A stretch of DNA of 64,000 nucleotides from Burkholderia metallica (GCF_902832845.1 NZ_CADFDB010000007.1:248001-312000), one strand, 5' to 3'; counted from the first letter of the stretch, positions 35,101 to 45,322 are shown. Made by a program: numbers and translations. The notes: generated from the letters alone by a model not told the origin.

Positions 35101-36138
35101 GTGTTCAGTTCCCTTTATCCGCTGGCCCGCGCATCCCTGTTCAAGATGGATGCGGAAGACGCTCACCACCTCACGCTGCGCGCGCTCGGCGCGGCCGGCC
35201 GCACCGGCCTCGCCTGCGCGCTGTCCGCCCGCGTGCCCGACGCGCCGCGCACCGTGATGGGGCTCACGTTCCGCAATCCGGTCGGCCTCGCGGCCGGTCT
35301 CGACAAGGACGGCGCGGCCATCGACGGCCTCGCGGCGCTCGGTTTCGGCTTCATCGAAGTCGGCACGGTCACGCCGCGCCCGCAGCCCGGCAACCCGCGT
35401 CCGCGGATGTTCCGGCTGCCGCAGGCCGAAGCGCTGATCAACCGGATGGGCTTCAACAACCACGGCGTCGACCAGTTCGTGAAGAACGTCCAGGCCGCCC
35501 GCTACCGCGGCATCCTCGGCCTGAACATCGGCAAGAACGCCGATACGCCGATCGAGCGCGCCGCCGAGGATTACCTGTACTGCCTCGAGCGCGTGTACCC
35601 GTTCGCGAGCTACGTGACGATCAACATCTCGTCGCCGAACACGAAGAACCTGCGCCAGTTGCAGGGCGCGGGCGAGCTCGACGCGCTGCTCGCGGCGCTG
35701 AAGGACAAGCAGCAGCGCCTCGCCGACCTGCACGGCAAGCTCGTGCCGCTCGCACTGAAGATCGCCCCCGATCTCGACGACGAACAGGTCAAGGAAATCG
35801 GCGACACGCTGCTGCGCCACAAGATCGAGGCGGTCATCGCCACCAACACGACGTTGTCGCGCGCGGCCGTCCAGGGCCTGCCGCATGCGGACGAAGCCGG
35901 CGGCCTGTCGGGCCGCCCGGTGTTCGACGCATCGAACGAAGTGATCCGCAAGCTGCACGCCGAAGTCGGCAGCGACGTGCCGATCATCGGCGTCGGCGGT
36001 ATTTTCTCGGGCGAGGACGCCCGCGCGAAGCTCGCGGCCGGTGCGGCGCTGGTGCAGCTCTATACGGGCTTCATCTACCGCGGCCCGGCGCTCGTCGCGG
36101 AATGCGTGAAGGCCATCGGCCGCGATCGCGCCGCGTAA
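35101..36138 (+). CDS. pyrD: Dihydroorotate dehydrogenase (quinone), class 2
   Basis: This 345-residue flavoprotein oxidises dihydroorotate to orotate in pyrimidine synthesis and passes electrons to the quinone pool. The GTG at 35101 is chosen as start because it begins the family-conserved [19 protein letters not shown]; an ATG at 35068 would add an atypical leader. The class-2 catalytic motif NISSPNT (175-181), GLNIGKN and the C-terminal IIGVGGI are intact. The N-terminal helices form the membrane-associated quinone tunnel. Confidence 0.96.
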   Translation: MFSSLYPLARASLFKMDAEDAHHLTLRALGAAGRTGLACALSARVPDAPRTVMGLTFRNPVGLAAGLDKDGAAIDGLAALGFGFIEVGTVTPRPQPGNPRPRMFRLPQAEALINRMGFNNHGVDQFVKNVQAARYRGILGLNIGKNADTPIERAAEDYLYCLERVYPFASYVTINISSPNTKNLRQLQGAGELDALLAALKDKQQRLADLHGKLVPLALKIAPDLDDEQVKEIGDTLLRHKIEAVIATNTTLSRAAVQGLPHADEAGGLSGRPVFDASNEVIRKLHAEVGSDVPIIGVGGIFSGEDARAKLAAGAALVQLYTGFIYRGPALVAECVKAIGRDRAA

Positions 36139-36243
36139 TATAGACATAAACAAACGATATTTAAACTTCGATTGCGTTTTTGCTATCGTCGACCTCGTTA
36201 CACGAATGAATTCAACGACCCGGACAGGGCAAGGAAACACACG

Positions 36244-37038
36244 ATGAAGATTGCGCTGCTGAAGAAGCTGCTGGTTGCCGGCCTGATCGGCACCACGTTT
36301 GCCGCCGCCACCGCGCACGCGGCCGACCTCCTCGACCAGGTGAAACAACGCGGCACGCTGCGGGTCGGCCTCGAAGGCACGTTCCCGCCGTTCAACTCGA
36401 AGAACCCGCAAGGCGAGCTGGTCGGCTTCGACGTCGACATCGCGAAGGCCGTGGCCGCGAAGCTCGGCGTGAAGGCGGAATTCGTGACGACCGAATGGAG
36501 CGGCATCATTGCGGGCCTGCAGGCCGGCAAGTTCGACGTGATCGCCAACCAGGTCGGCATCACCGACAAGCGCAAGGAAACGCTCGACTTCTCGCCGGCG
36601 TACACGTACTCGTCCGCGCAACTGATCCAGCGCAAGGACGACACCCGTGAATTCAAGTCGCTCGAAGACCTGAAGGGCAAGAAGCTCGGCGTCGCGCTCG
36701 GCACGAATTACATGGACATGGCGAAGTCGGTGCCCGGCATCGACGTGAAGACGTATCCGGGCGCGCCCGAGTACCTGCGCGACCTCGCCGCCGGCCGTCT
36801 CGACGCAGCGCTCAACGACCGCCTGATGCTCGCGTACCTGACGAAGAATTCGCAACTGCCGCTGCGCCCGGGCGCGAACGTCGGCTCCGCAAACCCGTCG
36901 GGCATCCCGTTCAAGAAGGGCAACCCGAAGTTCCAGAAGGCGATCGACGACGCGATGACGCAACTCGAAGCCGACGGCACGTTCACGAAGATCTCGGACA
37001 AGTGGTTCGGCATCGACGTGACGAAACCGATCAAGTAA
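36244..37038 (+). CDS. Cystine/polar amino acid ABC transporter substrate-binding protein
   Basis: This 264-residue periplasmic protein has a signal peptide cleaved near AHAADL. The mature sequence TLRVGLEGTFPPFNSKNPQG, GFDVDIAKAVAAKLG and DVIANQVGITDKRKETLDFS is typical of the FliY/TcyA group that binds L-cystine, and related groups. A ribosome site CAAGGAAA precedes the ATG at 36244. A terminator-like hairpin separates it from its permease gene, which is consistent with the binding protein being made in excess. AT-rich DNA upstream likely holds the promoter. Confidence 0.9.
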   Translation: MKIALLKKLLVAGLIGTTFAAATAHAADLLDQVKQRGTLRVGLEGTFPPFNSKNPQGELVGFDVDIAKAVAAKLGVKAEFVTTEWSGIIAGLQAGKFDVIANQVGITDKRKETLDFSPAYTYSSAQLIQRKDDTREFKSLEDLKGKKLGVALGTNYMDMAKSVPGIDVKTYPGAPEYLRDLAAGRLDAALNDRLMLAYLTKNSQLPLRPGANVGSANPSGIPFKKGNPKFQKAIDDAMTQLEADGTFTKISDKWFGIDVTKPIK

Positions 37039-37075
37039 GCACGCCTCTGTTTCCCGCCTGACGGCGGGCCGGAAA

Positions 37076-37110
37076 GGGCGGCATCCGCAACGATGCCGCC
37101 CTTTGTTTTA
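37076..37110 (+). terminator. Intercistronic terminator/attenuator
   Basis: GGGCGGCAT (37076-37084) pairs with ATGCCGCCC (37093-37101), followed by TTTGTTTTA. It lies between the binding protein and permease genes and probably stops most transcripts, so the upstream gene is made in excess. Confidence 0.82.
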
Positions 37111-37160
37111 CTGGTCCGGTTTATGATTGCGCTTTCGCGCACGCATTCGATTCGCATTCC

Positions 37161-37853
37161 ATGTCGACAACGTCCCTGCTCGTCCAATCGCTGCCGGTGC
37201 TCGCCCAGGGCGCCGTCCTGACCGTCAAGTTCGCCGTGCTGTCGATGGTGTTCGGGCTGCTTGGCGCCGTCGTGCTCGCGATGATGGGCATCCGGCAAAG
37301 CGAAGCGCTCGACGGCTTCGAACGTATCTGGGTCAATGCGCTCGCATGGCTCGCGCGCGCGTACGTGAGCCTGATGCGCGGCACGCCGCTGCTCGTGCAG
37401 ATCTTCGTCATCTATTACGGGCTGCCGAGCCTCGGCATCTCGCTCGACCCGACGCCCGCCGGCGTCATCGCGCTGTCCGCGAACGTCGCCGCTTATATGT
37501 CGGAAAGCATGCGCGGCGCGATCAACGGGATCGCGCGCGGCCAATGGCTCGCCGCGTACAGCCTCGGGCTGTCGTGGGGGCAGACGCTGCGCTACGTGAT
37601 CGGTCCGCAGGCGCTGCGCATCGCGGTGCCGAGCCTGTCGAACAGCCTGATCAGCCTGATCAAGGACACGTCGCTCGTCTCCGTGATCACCGTGACCGAA
37701 CTGCTGCGCAGCGCGCAGGAAGTGATCGCGGCAACCTACCAGCCGCTGCCGCTCTATCTCGCCGCCGCGGCCGTGTACTGGATCCTGTGCCAGATCCTCG
37801 AATGGGTGCAGCGCTGGTACGAGAAACGCCTGTCGCTGCCGTCGCGGCACTGA
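37161..37853 (+). CDS. Amino acid ABC transporter permease (cystine-type)
   Basis: This 230-residue His/Glu/Gln/Arg/opine-type inner-membrane permease has about five helices. Landmarks are LMRGTPLLVQIFVIYYGLP in the first half and the EAA loop IARGQWLAAYSLGLSWGQTLRYVIGPQAL, which docks with an ATPase. It is closest to YecS/TcyL. The matching ATP-binding gene does not follow; the next gene is a minus-strand oxidoreductase, so the ATPase must be encoded elsewhere or shared. Confidence 0.92.
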   Translation: MSTTSLLVQSLPVLAQGAVLTVKFAVLSMVFGLLGAVVLAMMGIRQSEALDGFERIWVNALAWLARAYVSLMRGTPLLVQIFVIYYGLPSLGISLDPTPAGVIALSANVAAYMSESMRGAINGIARGQWLAAYSLGLSWGQTLRYVIGPQALRIAVPSLSNSLISLIKDTSLVSVITVTELLRSAQEVIAATYQPLPLYLAAAAVYWILCQILEWVQRWYEKRLSLPSRH

Positions 37854-37915
37854 GCGTACGCGACGACGCCGGGCCGCATGCGCGCGCCCGGCACCTGCTT
37901 CCCTCTTATTCCCCC

Positions 37916-38902
37916 TCATTCGCCCGAATAGCGCACGCCGAGCGCCGCTCGCGCGGCATCCGTCATCGCGATCATCTGCCGCGAATGGTCGTGCGTGATG
38001 ATCGGGCTTTCGGTCTTGCCCGCGCGCAGCAGGTCGCAGAAATGCGCGGTCTCGTAGTTCAGCCCGCCGCCGTCGGCCGGCGCATCGAGTTCGACGGTGC
38101 GCCCGTCCGCGTAGCGGATCGTCGCACGCACGGGGTTCCACCACTTCTCGTGAATCGTCACGTGGCCGCCGGCCGCGGCGATCAGCGCGTCGCCGCGCCC
38201 CATCACGTCGAGCCCGCAAAAGAGCTGTGCGATTCCGCCGTTCGCGTGCACGCTGTTCAGGCTCGCGAACAGGTCGACACCCGTCGCGCCGACGCGGCCG
38301 AGCGTCTGCACGTCGCGCGCCGCGCCGAGCCAGTCGACCGCAAGGAATGCTTCGTAGATGCCGATGTCGAGCAGCGCGCCGCCCGCGCGATCGAGACGAT
38401 AGACGGAATGGTCGTCCGGTACCGTCGACGAGGCACACCCGGCCCGCACGAGCCGGATCTCGCCAATCGGATCGTCGAGCAGATGCGCGCGCAACCGACG
38501 GTACAGCGGAAAGAACGGCGGCTTCATCGCCTCCATGAAAAGCCGCCCGGTGTCGCGGGCCGCCCGCAGCACGGTGTCGAGCTGCGCCGCGTTCAGCGTG
38601 GCGGGCTTTTCGCACAGCACGGCCTTGCCGGAGGCCAGCGCGGCCAGCGTGTACTGCGCGTGACTGTCGTGAAGCGTCGCGATGTAGACCGCGTCGATGT
38701 CGCTCGCGAGGAGCGCGTCGAGACTCGCGGCAGGCGTGCCGCCGCATGTTTCGCAAAAGGCTGCCGCGGCGTCCGCGCGGCGCGCCCAGGCACCTGCGAG
38801 CGTGGCGCCCGGCACGTGGGCGAGGCTTTGCGCGAAGCGGCGCGCAATGCTGCCGGCGCCGACGATGCCGAAGCGCACCGGGCGAGGGTCGTTGTCGTTC
38901 AT
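37916..38902 (-). CDS. Gfo/Idh/MocA-family oxidoreductase
   Basis: This 328-residue NAD(P)-dependent dehydrogenase has a Rossmann motif at the N-terminus, VRFGIVGAGSIARRFAQSL, and the family lysine block LCEKPATLNAAQLD (catalytic EKP). The C-terminal alpha/beta domain (LDIGIYEAFLAVDWLGAARD) is typical. Family members act on sugars, inositols or dihydrodiols; trans-1,2-dihydrobenzene-1,2-diol dehydrogenase-like members look similar. The start at 38902 removes a 13-residue basic leader. A GntR regulator gene lies 101 bp upstream on the same strand. Confidence 0.9.
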   Translation of the reverse strand: MNDNDPRPVRFGIVGAGSIARRFAQSLAHVPGATLAGAWARRADAAAAFCETCGGTPAASLDALLASDIDAVYIATLHDSHAQYTLAALASGKAVLCEKPATLNAAQLDTVLRAARDTGRLFMEAMKPPFFPLYRRLRAHLLDDPIGEIRLVRAGCASSTVPDDHSVYRLDRAGGALLDIGIYEAFLAVDWLGAARDVQTLGRVGATGVDLFASLNSVHANGGIAQLFCGLDVMGRGDALIAAAGGHVTIHEKWWNPVRATIRYADGRTVELDAPADGGGLNYETAHFCDLLRAGKTESPIITHDHSRQMIAMTDAARAALGVRYSGE

Positions 38903-39003
38903 CCTGATCTTCCGTGTCGGTCGTATGACGGTGGCCGGCACGCTGCCGGCCGGTCGTCATGATAAACGGCCCGGCGTCACACGGATGAGCGATGCGTGCC
39001 GCG

Positions 39004-39720
39004 TCAGGCGCGCATGGGCACGTCGACGGAGAAATCGCGCGAGATTTCGTCGGCGCTGAAATCGATCAGCGCGAGCGAAGCGGCTTCGGCCTCGCGCGGG
39101 TCGCGCCGCTCGATCGCGTCGACCACCCGCGCATGCGCCTTCACCACGACGTCGTGCGCCCCTTCCTTCTGCACGACACGCGGATTCACGAGGCGCACCG
39201 CACCGCGCACGATCGCCGCCATCTGCTGGAAGAACTGGTTGCCGCTCGCCTGCACGATCCGCGTGTGCAGCAGCTCGTCCGCCGTGTCGTAGCCGGTGTC
39301 GCCCGGCTGCAGCACCTTGAACGCATCGAACGCTTCGCGGATGCCCGCGATGTCGGCGGCCGTCGCTCGCACGGCCGCCTGCGCGGTCGCACGCGGTTCG
39401 ATCAGCATCCGGAATTCGATGACGTCGCGCATGAACTGCGGATCGGGTTTCGCCCGGAATCGCCAGCTCACCACGTCTTCGTCGATCATGCGCCAGTCAC
39501 GCATGGGCCGCACACGCGTACCGACTTTCGGACGCACGTCGAGCATGTCGCGCGCAAGCAACATCGACAACGCTTCGCGCATCACGGTGCGACTCACATC
39601 GAACTCTTTCGACAGCACGTCCTGTGGCGGCAAGATGCCGCCGTACTTGTCCTCGACGATACCCGAGACAAGCCCATCCATCACTTTGGCGACCAATGAC
39701 CGGTCTTTGCCCTGCTCCAT
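39004..39720 (-). CDS. FadR/GntR-family transcriptional regulator (FCD domain)
   Basis: This 238-residue regulator has an N-terminal winged HTH (about 8-75; GGILPPQDVLSKEFDVSRTVMREALSML) and a C-terminal FCD ligand domain (about 90-230) with the metal-ligand His of DELLHTRIVQASGN. The WRMIDEDVVSWRF segment resembles DgoR-type sugar-acid repressors. The target is probably the oxidoreductase gene that follows it, 101 bp away, or a distant sugar acid pathway. The DNA upstream contains several short AT-rich imperfect palindromes. Confidence 0.9.
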   Translation of the reverse strand: MEQGKDRSLVAKVMDGLVSGIVEDKYGGILPPQDVLSKEFDVSRTVMREALSMLLARDMLDVRPKVGTRVRPMRDWRMIDEDVVSWRFRAKPDPQFMRDVIEFRMLIEPRATAQAAVRATAADIAGIREAFDAFKVLQPGDTGYDTADELLHTRIVQASGNQFFQQMAAIVRGAVRLVNPRVVQKEGAHDVVVKAHARVVDAIERRDPREAEAASLALIDFSADEISRDFSVDVPMRA

Positions 39721-39883
39721 GACACCTCCCCGTGCGTCGATTTGCGAACACCTGCTCCGCAGTTCCGCCGGCCCTGGTTACGACTGTTCTTATGATCTAT
39801 AAGTTGATGAGTTCGAGGACATTTCGCTATCTGGTAAACACCTGACAGGGTTATCCCTCTTTTGGACGGGGTGATTTATACGG

Positions 39884-39924
39884 CTAAAAATAAGGCCCGG
39901 GAAGCGCATTGCGCCTGCCGGGCC
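39884..39924 (-). terminator. Terminator of rpiA, minus strand
   Basis: GGCCCGG (39894-39900) / CCGGGCC (39918-39924) with an inner AAGCGCA / TGCGCCT extension. The A-rich left flank TAAAAATAA gives the T tract on the minus strand. It lies 76 bp beyond the rpiA stop. Confidence 0.75.
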
Positions 39925-39999
39925 CCGATTTCCACAAGATTTAAACATTTAGTCCATTACGACATCCGACATGCCATTACGGACTGCTTGTCATGTCTT

Positions 40000-40695
40000 T
40001 CAATTAGCCGAATAAGCGATCGTTTCCACGCCGCTTTCCGTGCCGAGCAGGCACAGATTCGCGCCGCGTTGCGCGAACAGGCCGACCGTCACGACGCCCG
40101 GCCATGCGTTCACCTGCGCTTCGAAACCCCGCGGATCGGCGATCTGCAGCCCCTTCACGTCGATGATCTCGTTGCCGTTGTCGGTGATGTAAGGCGCCCC
40201 GTCCTTCGTCACGCGCAGCACGGGCACGCCGCCGAGCGCGGTCACGCGCCGGCCGATCGCCGTGCGCGCCATCGGCACGACTTCGATCGGCAGCGGGAAC
40301 GCGCCGAGCACCGGCACGCGCTTGCTGGCGTCCGCGATGCAGACGAACGTGTCGGCCACCGAAGCGACGATCTTCTCGCGCGTGAGCGCACCGCCGCCGC
40401 CCTTGATCATCGCGCCGCTCGCGTCGATCTCGTCGGCGCCGTCGACGTACACCTGCAGCGCGTCGATCTCGTTCAGGTCGAACACCTTGATGCCGTGCGA
40501 CTTCAGGCGTTCGGTCGTGGCCACCGAGCTCGACACGGCGCCGCGATACCGCGCCTTGACGACGGCGAGCGCGTCGATGAAGCAGTTGGCGGTCGAGCCG
40601 GTGCCGACGCCGATCACCGCGCCTTCCGGCACGTTCTGGATCACGTAGTCGGCGGCGGCCTGGCCGACGAGGCGTTTGAGTTCGTCTTGAGTCAT
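40000..40695 (-). CDS. rpiA: Ribose-5-phosphate isomerase A
   Basis: This 231-residue enzyme interconverts ribose 5-phosphate and ribulose 5-phosphate in the pentose phosphate pathway. All RpiA blocks are present: [37 protein letters not shown] with catalytic acidic residues and the lysine of the GGG loop, and [18 protein letters not shown]. Length is exactly typical. A gene for an AmiD-like amidase lies 91 bp upstream on the same strand. Confidence 0.97.
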   Translation of the reverse strand: MTQDELKRLVGQAAADYVIQNVPEGAVIGVGTGSTANCFIDALAVVKARYRGAVSSSVATTERLKSHGIKVFDLNEIDALQVYVDGADEIDASGAMIKGGGGALTREKIVASVADTFVCIADASKRVPVLGAFPLPIEVVPMARTAIGRRVTALGGVPVLRVTKDGAPYITDNGNEIIDVKGLQIADPRGFEAQVNAWPGVVTVGLFAQRGANLCLLGTESGVETIAYSAN

Positions 40696-40786
40696 GGAGT
40701 GGTCGTGCTGCGGGATTGCGAAAAACCGCCAGTTTACCGGACTCGGATGACGGCCCGGGTTTTTCGGCGTGCGACGCGACGCGGGT

Positions 40787-41659
40787 TCAGGGCGCGGCCG
40801 TCGCGGACGCGTCGTCCGCCGGTTGCGCGCCGGGGAAGTATTTGTCGAGCAACGCCTGCGCGATCGCCTCTGTTTCGGCGTCCGGATTACCTGCGTAGTC
40901 GGTCGGCCTGAAATGCATCTGGAACGCCGCGAACACACGTCGCGTGCGTGCGTCGAGCACGCCGTCGGTCGCGACGTCGTAACCGTAGCGCGCAAGCCTG
41001 AGCTGCAGTTCGCGCACGTCGACCGGCGCATGCGGATCCCGGCCGCCGAGCCGCGCGGCCACGGTCGCGTCGTCCGGCCACGCGCCGACGCCGGCCCTGG
41101 CCAGCGCATGCCACGGAAACAGCGGCCCCGGATCGATCTTGCGTTGCGGCGCGATGTCGCTGTGTCCGACCACGCGCGTCGGCGGAATGCCGTAGCGCGC
41201 GACGATGTCCTTCGACAGCCGGATGAGTGCCGCGACCTGTTCGGGCGGATATGGCTGCCAGGTGCGGTTCTGCGGATCGAGCGGGCCGCGGTTCACGTTC
41301 TCGATGCCGATCGACACCGCGTTCAGCTCGGTCGTGCCCTGCCACTCGCTGACGCCCGCATGCCACGCGCGCTCGGATTCCGGAACGAGCTGATAGACGA
41401 CGGGCATTCCGTGCTCGACGCGCGGCTGCGGGGGAATGACGTAATGCACGCTGACCGACGCGCCCGTCAGCGTGCGCAGCGATTTCTGCTCGTCGCTTTC
41501 GGTGTAATGCATCACGAGAAAGCGGATGCGCGCATCGGCGCCGCGCGCGTGCAGGCTCGTGTCGGCGTAGTAGGTACCGCGTTCGACGAGCGACGACGAC
41601 GTACAGGCAGCGAGCAGGCAAAGCACGGCGCAGCATGCGCCAACGCGAAACAGGGTCAT
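40787..41659 (-). CDS. amiD: AmiD-like N-acetylmuramoyl-L-alanine amidase, lipoprotein
   Basis: This 290-residue outer-membrane-type lipoprotein begins [19 protein letters not shown], where LLAAC is a lipobox with Cys19. An amidase_2 (AmpD-fold) domain follows with [39 protein letters not shown] providing the zinc His/His/Asp ligands. At the C-terminus is a peptidoglycan-binding-like domain ([19 protein letters not shown]). It cleaves the amide bond between MurNAc and stem peptide. The start at 41659 is preferred because an 11-residue upstream extension precedes the signal. Confidence 0.93.
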   Translation of the reverse strand: MTLFRVGACCAVLCLLAACTSSSLVERGTYYADTSLHARGADARIRFLVMHYTESDEQKSLRTLTGASVSVHYVIPPQPRVEHGMPVVYQLVPESERAWHAGVSEWQGTTELNAVSIGIENVNRGPLDPQNRTWQPYPPEQVAALIRLSKDIVARYGIPPTRVVGHSDIAPQRKIDPGPLFPWHALARAGVGAWPDDATVAARLGGRDPHAPVDVRELQLRLARYGYDVATDGVLDARTRRVFAAFQMHFRPTDYAGNPDAETEAIAQALLDKYFPGAQPADDASATAAP

Positions 41660-41756
41660 TGGTCGCGAACTCCGCAGAGCGGCGTGCCGCATCGGGTCGC
41701 GGCACGCGTCGTTCGGATCATGCGAGGCCCGCGCAGGCCGCGCGGACCACGCAGCG

Positions 41757-42500
41757 TCAGCCCTTCACGCGCCGCTGGCGCACGGCTTCGTACAGGCACA
41801 CACCGCTTGCGACCGACACGTTCAGGCTTTCCACGCTGCCGGCCATCGGGATGCTCATCACTTCGTCGCAGGTGTCGCGCGTGAGCCGGCGCATGCCTTC
41901 CCCTTCCGCACCCATCACGAGCGCGACGGGGCCGTCGAGCCTCGTTTCGTAGAGCGTGGCCGACGCCTCGTCCGACGTGCCGATGATCCACACGCCGGCG
42001 TCCTTCAGCTCGCGCAGCGCGCGGGCGAGGTTCGTCACCGTGATGTACGGCACCGTATCGGCCGCGCCGCTCGCCACCTTGGCCGCGGTCGCGTTCAGGC
42101 CGACCGCGCGGTCGCGCGGCGCGATCACCGCATGCGCGCCGGCCGAATCGGCGACACGCAGGCACGCGCCGAGGTTGTGCGGATCGGTGACGCCGTCGAG
42201 CACCAGCAGCAGCGCGGGCCCCTGGATGCCGTCGAGCAGCTCGGACAGGTTCTGCGCGAGCGGGACGTCCTCGACACGCGCGACGACGCCCTGGTGACGC
42301 TCGGTATGGGCGAGGCCCCACAGGCGCGTTTCGTCGGCCGCGATCAGCCGCACGCCCGCTTCCTTCGCGGTGTGCAGGAAGTCCTGCATGCGGCGGTCGC
42401 GGCGCGTCTGGTCGTACAGCACCTCCGCAACCGTCGATGCATCGTGCCGCAAACGTGCGGTCACCGCATGAAAACCGTAAAGAACCTTCAGACGTGACAT
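41757..42500 (-). CDS. rlmB: 23S rRNA (guanosine-2'-O)-methyltransferase RlmB
   Basis: This 247-residue SPOUT methyltransferase modifies G2251 in the ribosomal P loop. N-terminal substrate-binding SpoU_sub_bind domain (1-80, [24 protein letters not shown]) is followed by the knot domain with [31 protein letters not shown] and [21 protein letters not shown]. It is the downstream partner of rnr in the same orientation, as in E. coli, with a 150-bp intergenic hairpin region between. Confidence 0.97.
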   Translation of the reverse strand: MSRLKVLYGFHAVTARLRHDASTVAEVLYDQTRRDRRMQDFLHTAKEAGVRLIAADETRLWGLAHTERHQGVVARVEDVPLAQNLSELLDGIQGPALLLVLDGVTDPHNLGACLRVADSAGAHAVIAPRDRAVGLNATAAKVASGAADTVPYITVTNLARALRELKDAGVWIIGTSDEASATLYETRLDGPVALVMGAEGEGMRRLTRDTCDEVMSIPMAGSVESLNVSVASGVCLYEAVRQRRVKG

Positions 42501-42570
42501 GACTGGAACAACCTTCGATCAAACGTGCGGTCGCGCGATACGCGCAGCCGCGATCCATGGAAAAGGAAAG

Positions 42571-42605
42571 CGCCGCGTAGCCGGCCGATGGCCGGTGACG
42601 CGGCG
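42571..42605. repeat. Intercistronic hairpin between rnr and rlmB
   Basis: CGCCGCGT-AG-CCGGCC (42571-42586) folds back on GGCCGG-TG-ACGCGGCG (42590-42605) with a GAT loop. No T tract on either strand, so it more likely stabilises or processes mRNA than terminates it. Confidence 0.6.
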
Positions 42606-42650
42606 TCTCTCGATACTGCAGGGCAGGCGCGCGGCGCCCGCCCCGAACGC

Positions 42651-45137
42651 TCAATACTTCTTGCGAACGTGCGTCTTCTTCGCGGTCGGCTTGGCCGCCG
42701 CACCGCCGCCACTACCGCCACTGCCGCCCTTCTTCTTCGCGGCGGCACGCGCGGCGCGCGCTTCCTTCACCGCGACGCTCGGCGCGCTCGCAGCCTTCTT
42801 GCGGCGCGGCGCCGGTTCCTCCGCCTGCGGCAGCGCACGCACGCGCGGGCCGTTGCGGTCGATACCGCCGCCGGCGGAAGCCGGTGCGGGCGACGGACGC
42901 GGCGCCTTCACCGGCGTATCGCGCACGAGGCGGAAGTCGATCTTGCGTGCGTCGAGATCGACGCGGCTCACCTGCACGCGCACGCGATCCGACAGGCGAT
43001 AGCGGATGCCCGTGCGCTCGCCGCGCAGCTCGTTCTTGATCTCGTCGTACTGGAAGTAGTCCGAGCCAAGTTCCGTGACGTGCACGAGCCCTTCGATGAA
43101 GAGCGTGTCGAGCTGCACGAAGATGCCGAACGACGTGACGCCGTTCACCATCCCGCCGTACTCCTCGCCGAGCTTGTCGCGCATGAAGTAGCACTTGAGC
43201 CAGGCTTCGACGTCGCGCGACGCTTCGTCCGCGCGGCGCTCGTTCGCCGAGCAGTGCAGGCCGAGTTCTTCCCAGATCGCCGTGTTCGAGCGCGAACGGC
43301 CGCGCGATTCGTCGTCGGCCTGCTGCATCGCACGGGCGCGCGGCGACAGCGCGGTGTTCAGCTCGAAGCCTTCCGGCGCCTTCGGCGTGTACTTCTTGCC
43401 CGACAGGATCGCGTAGATCGCGCGGTGCGTGAGCAGGTCAGGATAGCGGCGGATCGGGCTCGTGAAGTGCGCGTACGCCTCGTAGGCGAGACCGAAGTGA
43501 CCGATGTTGTCCGGGCTGTAGACGGCCTGCTGCATCGAGCGCAGCAGCATCGGCTGCAGCATCTGCGCATCGGGCCGGTCGCGGATCTGCGCCATCAGCG
43601 CCGCATAGTCGCTCGCGTGCGGCTTGTCGCCGCCGCCGAGCGACAGGCCCATGCCGCGCAGGAACGCGCGCAGGTTCTCGAGCTTCTCCGGCGTCGGCCC
43701 CGCGTGCACGCGGTACAGGCCCGGATGCTTGTTGCGCTTCAGGAAGTCGGCCGCGCAGACGTTCGCGGCCAGCATGCATTCCTCGATCAGCTTGTGCGCA
43801 TCGTTGCGCTGGCGCGGGACGATCTGTTCGATCTTGCCCTGCGAATTGCAGACGATGTAGGTCTCGGTCGTGTCGAAGTCGATCGCGCCGCGCTTCTGGC
43901 GGGCGGTGAACAGCGACTTGTAGACGCCGTACAGATCCTGCAGGTGCGGCAGCAGATCGGCACGACGCGCGGCCTCCGGCCCCTTCGTGTTCGACAGCAC
44001 GGCCGCGACTTCGGTGTACGTCAGGCGTGCGGCCGAATGGATGACGGCCGGATAGAACTGGTACGCCTTGATCTCTCCGCGCGCGGTGATCACCATGTCG
44101 CACGCGAGCACGCAACGGTCAACGTGCGGATTCAGCGAGCACAGGCCGTTCGACAGTTTCTCCGGCAGCATCGGAATCACGCGCCGCGGGAAGTAGACCG
44201 ACGTGCTGCGTTCGAGCGCGTCGGCATCGAGCCCGCTGCCCGGCTGTACGTAGTGCGATACATCGGCGATCGCGACGATCAGCCGGTAGCCGTCGCCGCG
44301 GCCGACCTTGACCGGCTCGCAGTAGACGGCGTCGTCGAAGTCGCGGGCGTCCTCGCCGTCGATCGTCACGAGCGGCACGTCGCGCAGGTCGACGCGGAAA
44401 CGCAGGTCGCCCGGCCGCACCTTGTCGGGCAGCGCGGCGGCTTCGTCGAGGGCCGGCTGGCTGAATTCGTGCGGCACGCCGTACTTGCGCACCGCGATCT
44501 CGATTTCCATGCCCGGGTCGTCGATGTCGCCGAGCACCTCGACGACACGGCCGAGCGGCTGCGAATGACGGCTGGGGAAATCGGTCAGTTCGACGACGAC
44601 GACCTGACCGACCTTCGCCTTCTTCACGTTCTGCGTGATCAGGATGTCGTGGCCGATGCGCTTGTCTTCCGGTGCGACGATCAGCGCGCCGTTCTCGTTG
44701 AGCAGGCGGCCGATCACGCGCTTGTTCGCGCGCTCGGTGACTTCGACGACGTGCCCTTCCGGACGGCCGCGGCGATCGTAGCCGACGATCCGCGCGAGCA
44801 CGCGGTCGTTGTGCATCACCTTCTGCATTTCGCCGTTCGGCAGGAACAGGTCGTCCTGGCCGTCGTCGCGGATCACGAACCCGTAGCCGTCGCGATGCCC
44901 TTGCACGCGCCCGGCGACGAAGTTCGACGGATGGGTCAACTGGTAATGGCCGCGCTTGTCGAGGCGGATCTGGCCGTCGCGCTCCATCGCGGCGACACGC
45001 CGGAAGAACCCCTCGCGCTCTTGGCGCTTGATCGACAGTGCTTCGGCGATGTCGTTGGCGGCCAGCGGCGCGTCGCTCGTACGCAGCACGCCGAGAATTT
45101 CTTCACGGCTCGGAATGGGGTACGGATATTTGCTCAA
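42651..45137 (-). CDS. rnr: Ribonuclease R, 3'-5' exoribonuclease
   Basis: This 828-residue RNase R has the expected order: N-terminal winged helix (about 10-65), two cold-shock domains (about 70-225), RNB catalytic domain (about 245-590; VTIDGEDARDFDDAVYC at 258-273 carries the metal Asp residues), S1 domain (about 640-720) and a Lys/Ala/Arg/Gly-rich tail. The reading frame begins with TTG at 45137 and the SKYPYPIPSREEIL block; no ATG lies upstream before an in-frame stop and the ribosome site is weak. It degrades structured RNA. Confidence 0.95.
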   Translation of the reverse strand: MSKYPYPIPSREEILGVLRTSDAPLAANDIAEALSIKRQEREGFFRRVAAMERDGQIRLDKRGHYQLTHPSNFVAGRVQGHRDGYGFVIRDDGQDDLFLPNGEMQKVMHNDRVLARIVGYDRRGRPEGHVVEVTERANKRVIGRLLNENGALIVAPEDKRIGHDILITQNVKKAKVGQVVVVELTDFPSRHSQPLGRVVEVLGDIDDPGMEIEIAVRKYGVPHEFSQPALDEAAALPDKVRPGDLRFRVDLRDVPLVTIDGEDARDFDDAVYCEPVKVGRGDGYRLIVAIADVSHYVQPGSGLDADALERSTSVYFPRRVIPMLPEKLSNGLCSLNPHVDRCVLACDMVITARGEIKAYQFYPAVIHSAARLTYTEVAAVLSNTKGPEAARRADLLPHLQDLYGVYKSLFTARQKRGAIDFDTTETYIVCNSQGKIEQIVPRQRNDAHKLIEECMLAANVCAADFLKRNKHPGLYRVHAGPTPEKLENLRAFLRGMGLSLGGGDKPHASDYAALMAQIRDRPDAQMLQPMLLRSMQQAVYSPDNIGHFGLAYEAYAHFTSPIRRYPDLLTHRAIYAILSGKKYTPKAPEGFELNTALSPRARAMQQADDESRGRSRSNTAIWEELGLHCSANERRADEASRDVEAWLKCYFMRDKLGEEYGGMVNGVTSFGIFVQLDTLFIEGLVHVTELGSDYFQYDEIKNELRGERTGIRYRLSDRVRVQVSRVDLDARKIDFRLVRDTPVKAPRPSPAPASAGGGIDRNGPRVRALPQAEEPAPRRKKAASAPSVAVKEARAARAAAKKKGGSGGSGGGAAAKPTAKKTHVRKKY

Positions 45138-45322
45138 GGGTTTGTCGATGATTGTTCTCGTTGCGTTGACTGATGGTGCACGGCATCAACATAGAGGTGT
45201 CCTTCAGACAGTTCTATATTGACGGCGGCGGGTCATTCTATCACCCGCGTGTGTCGCCAAATAACGTGAATGGCCCCGGCAGGGGCGGCGGAGCCCGGTT
45301 TGAGGTGCATCGCAAAAAAGTG

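Noticed and set aside
42525-45173. An 882-codon open frame on the plus strand opposite rnr
   Set aside because: Shadow of the RNase R gene; composition is dominated by Arg, Ala, Asp and Val without motifs.
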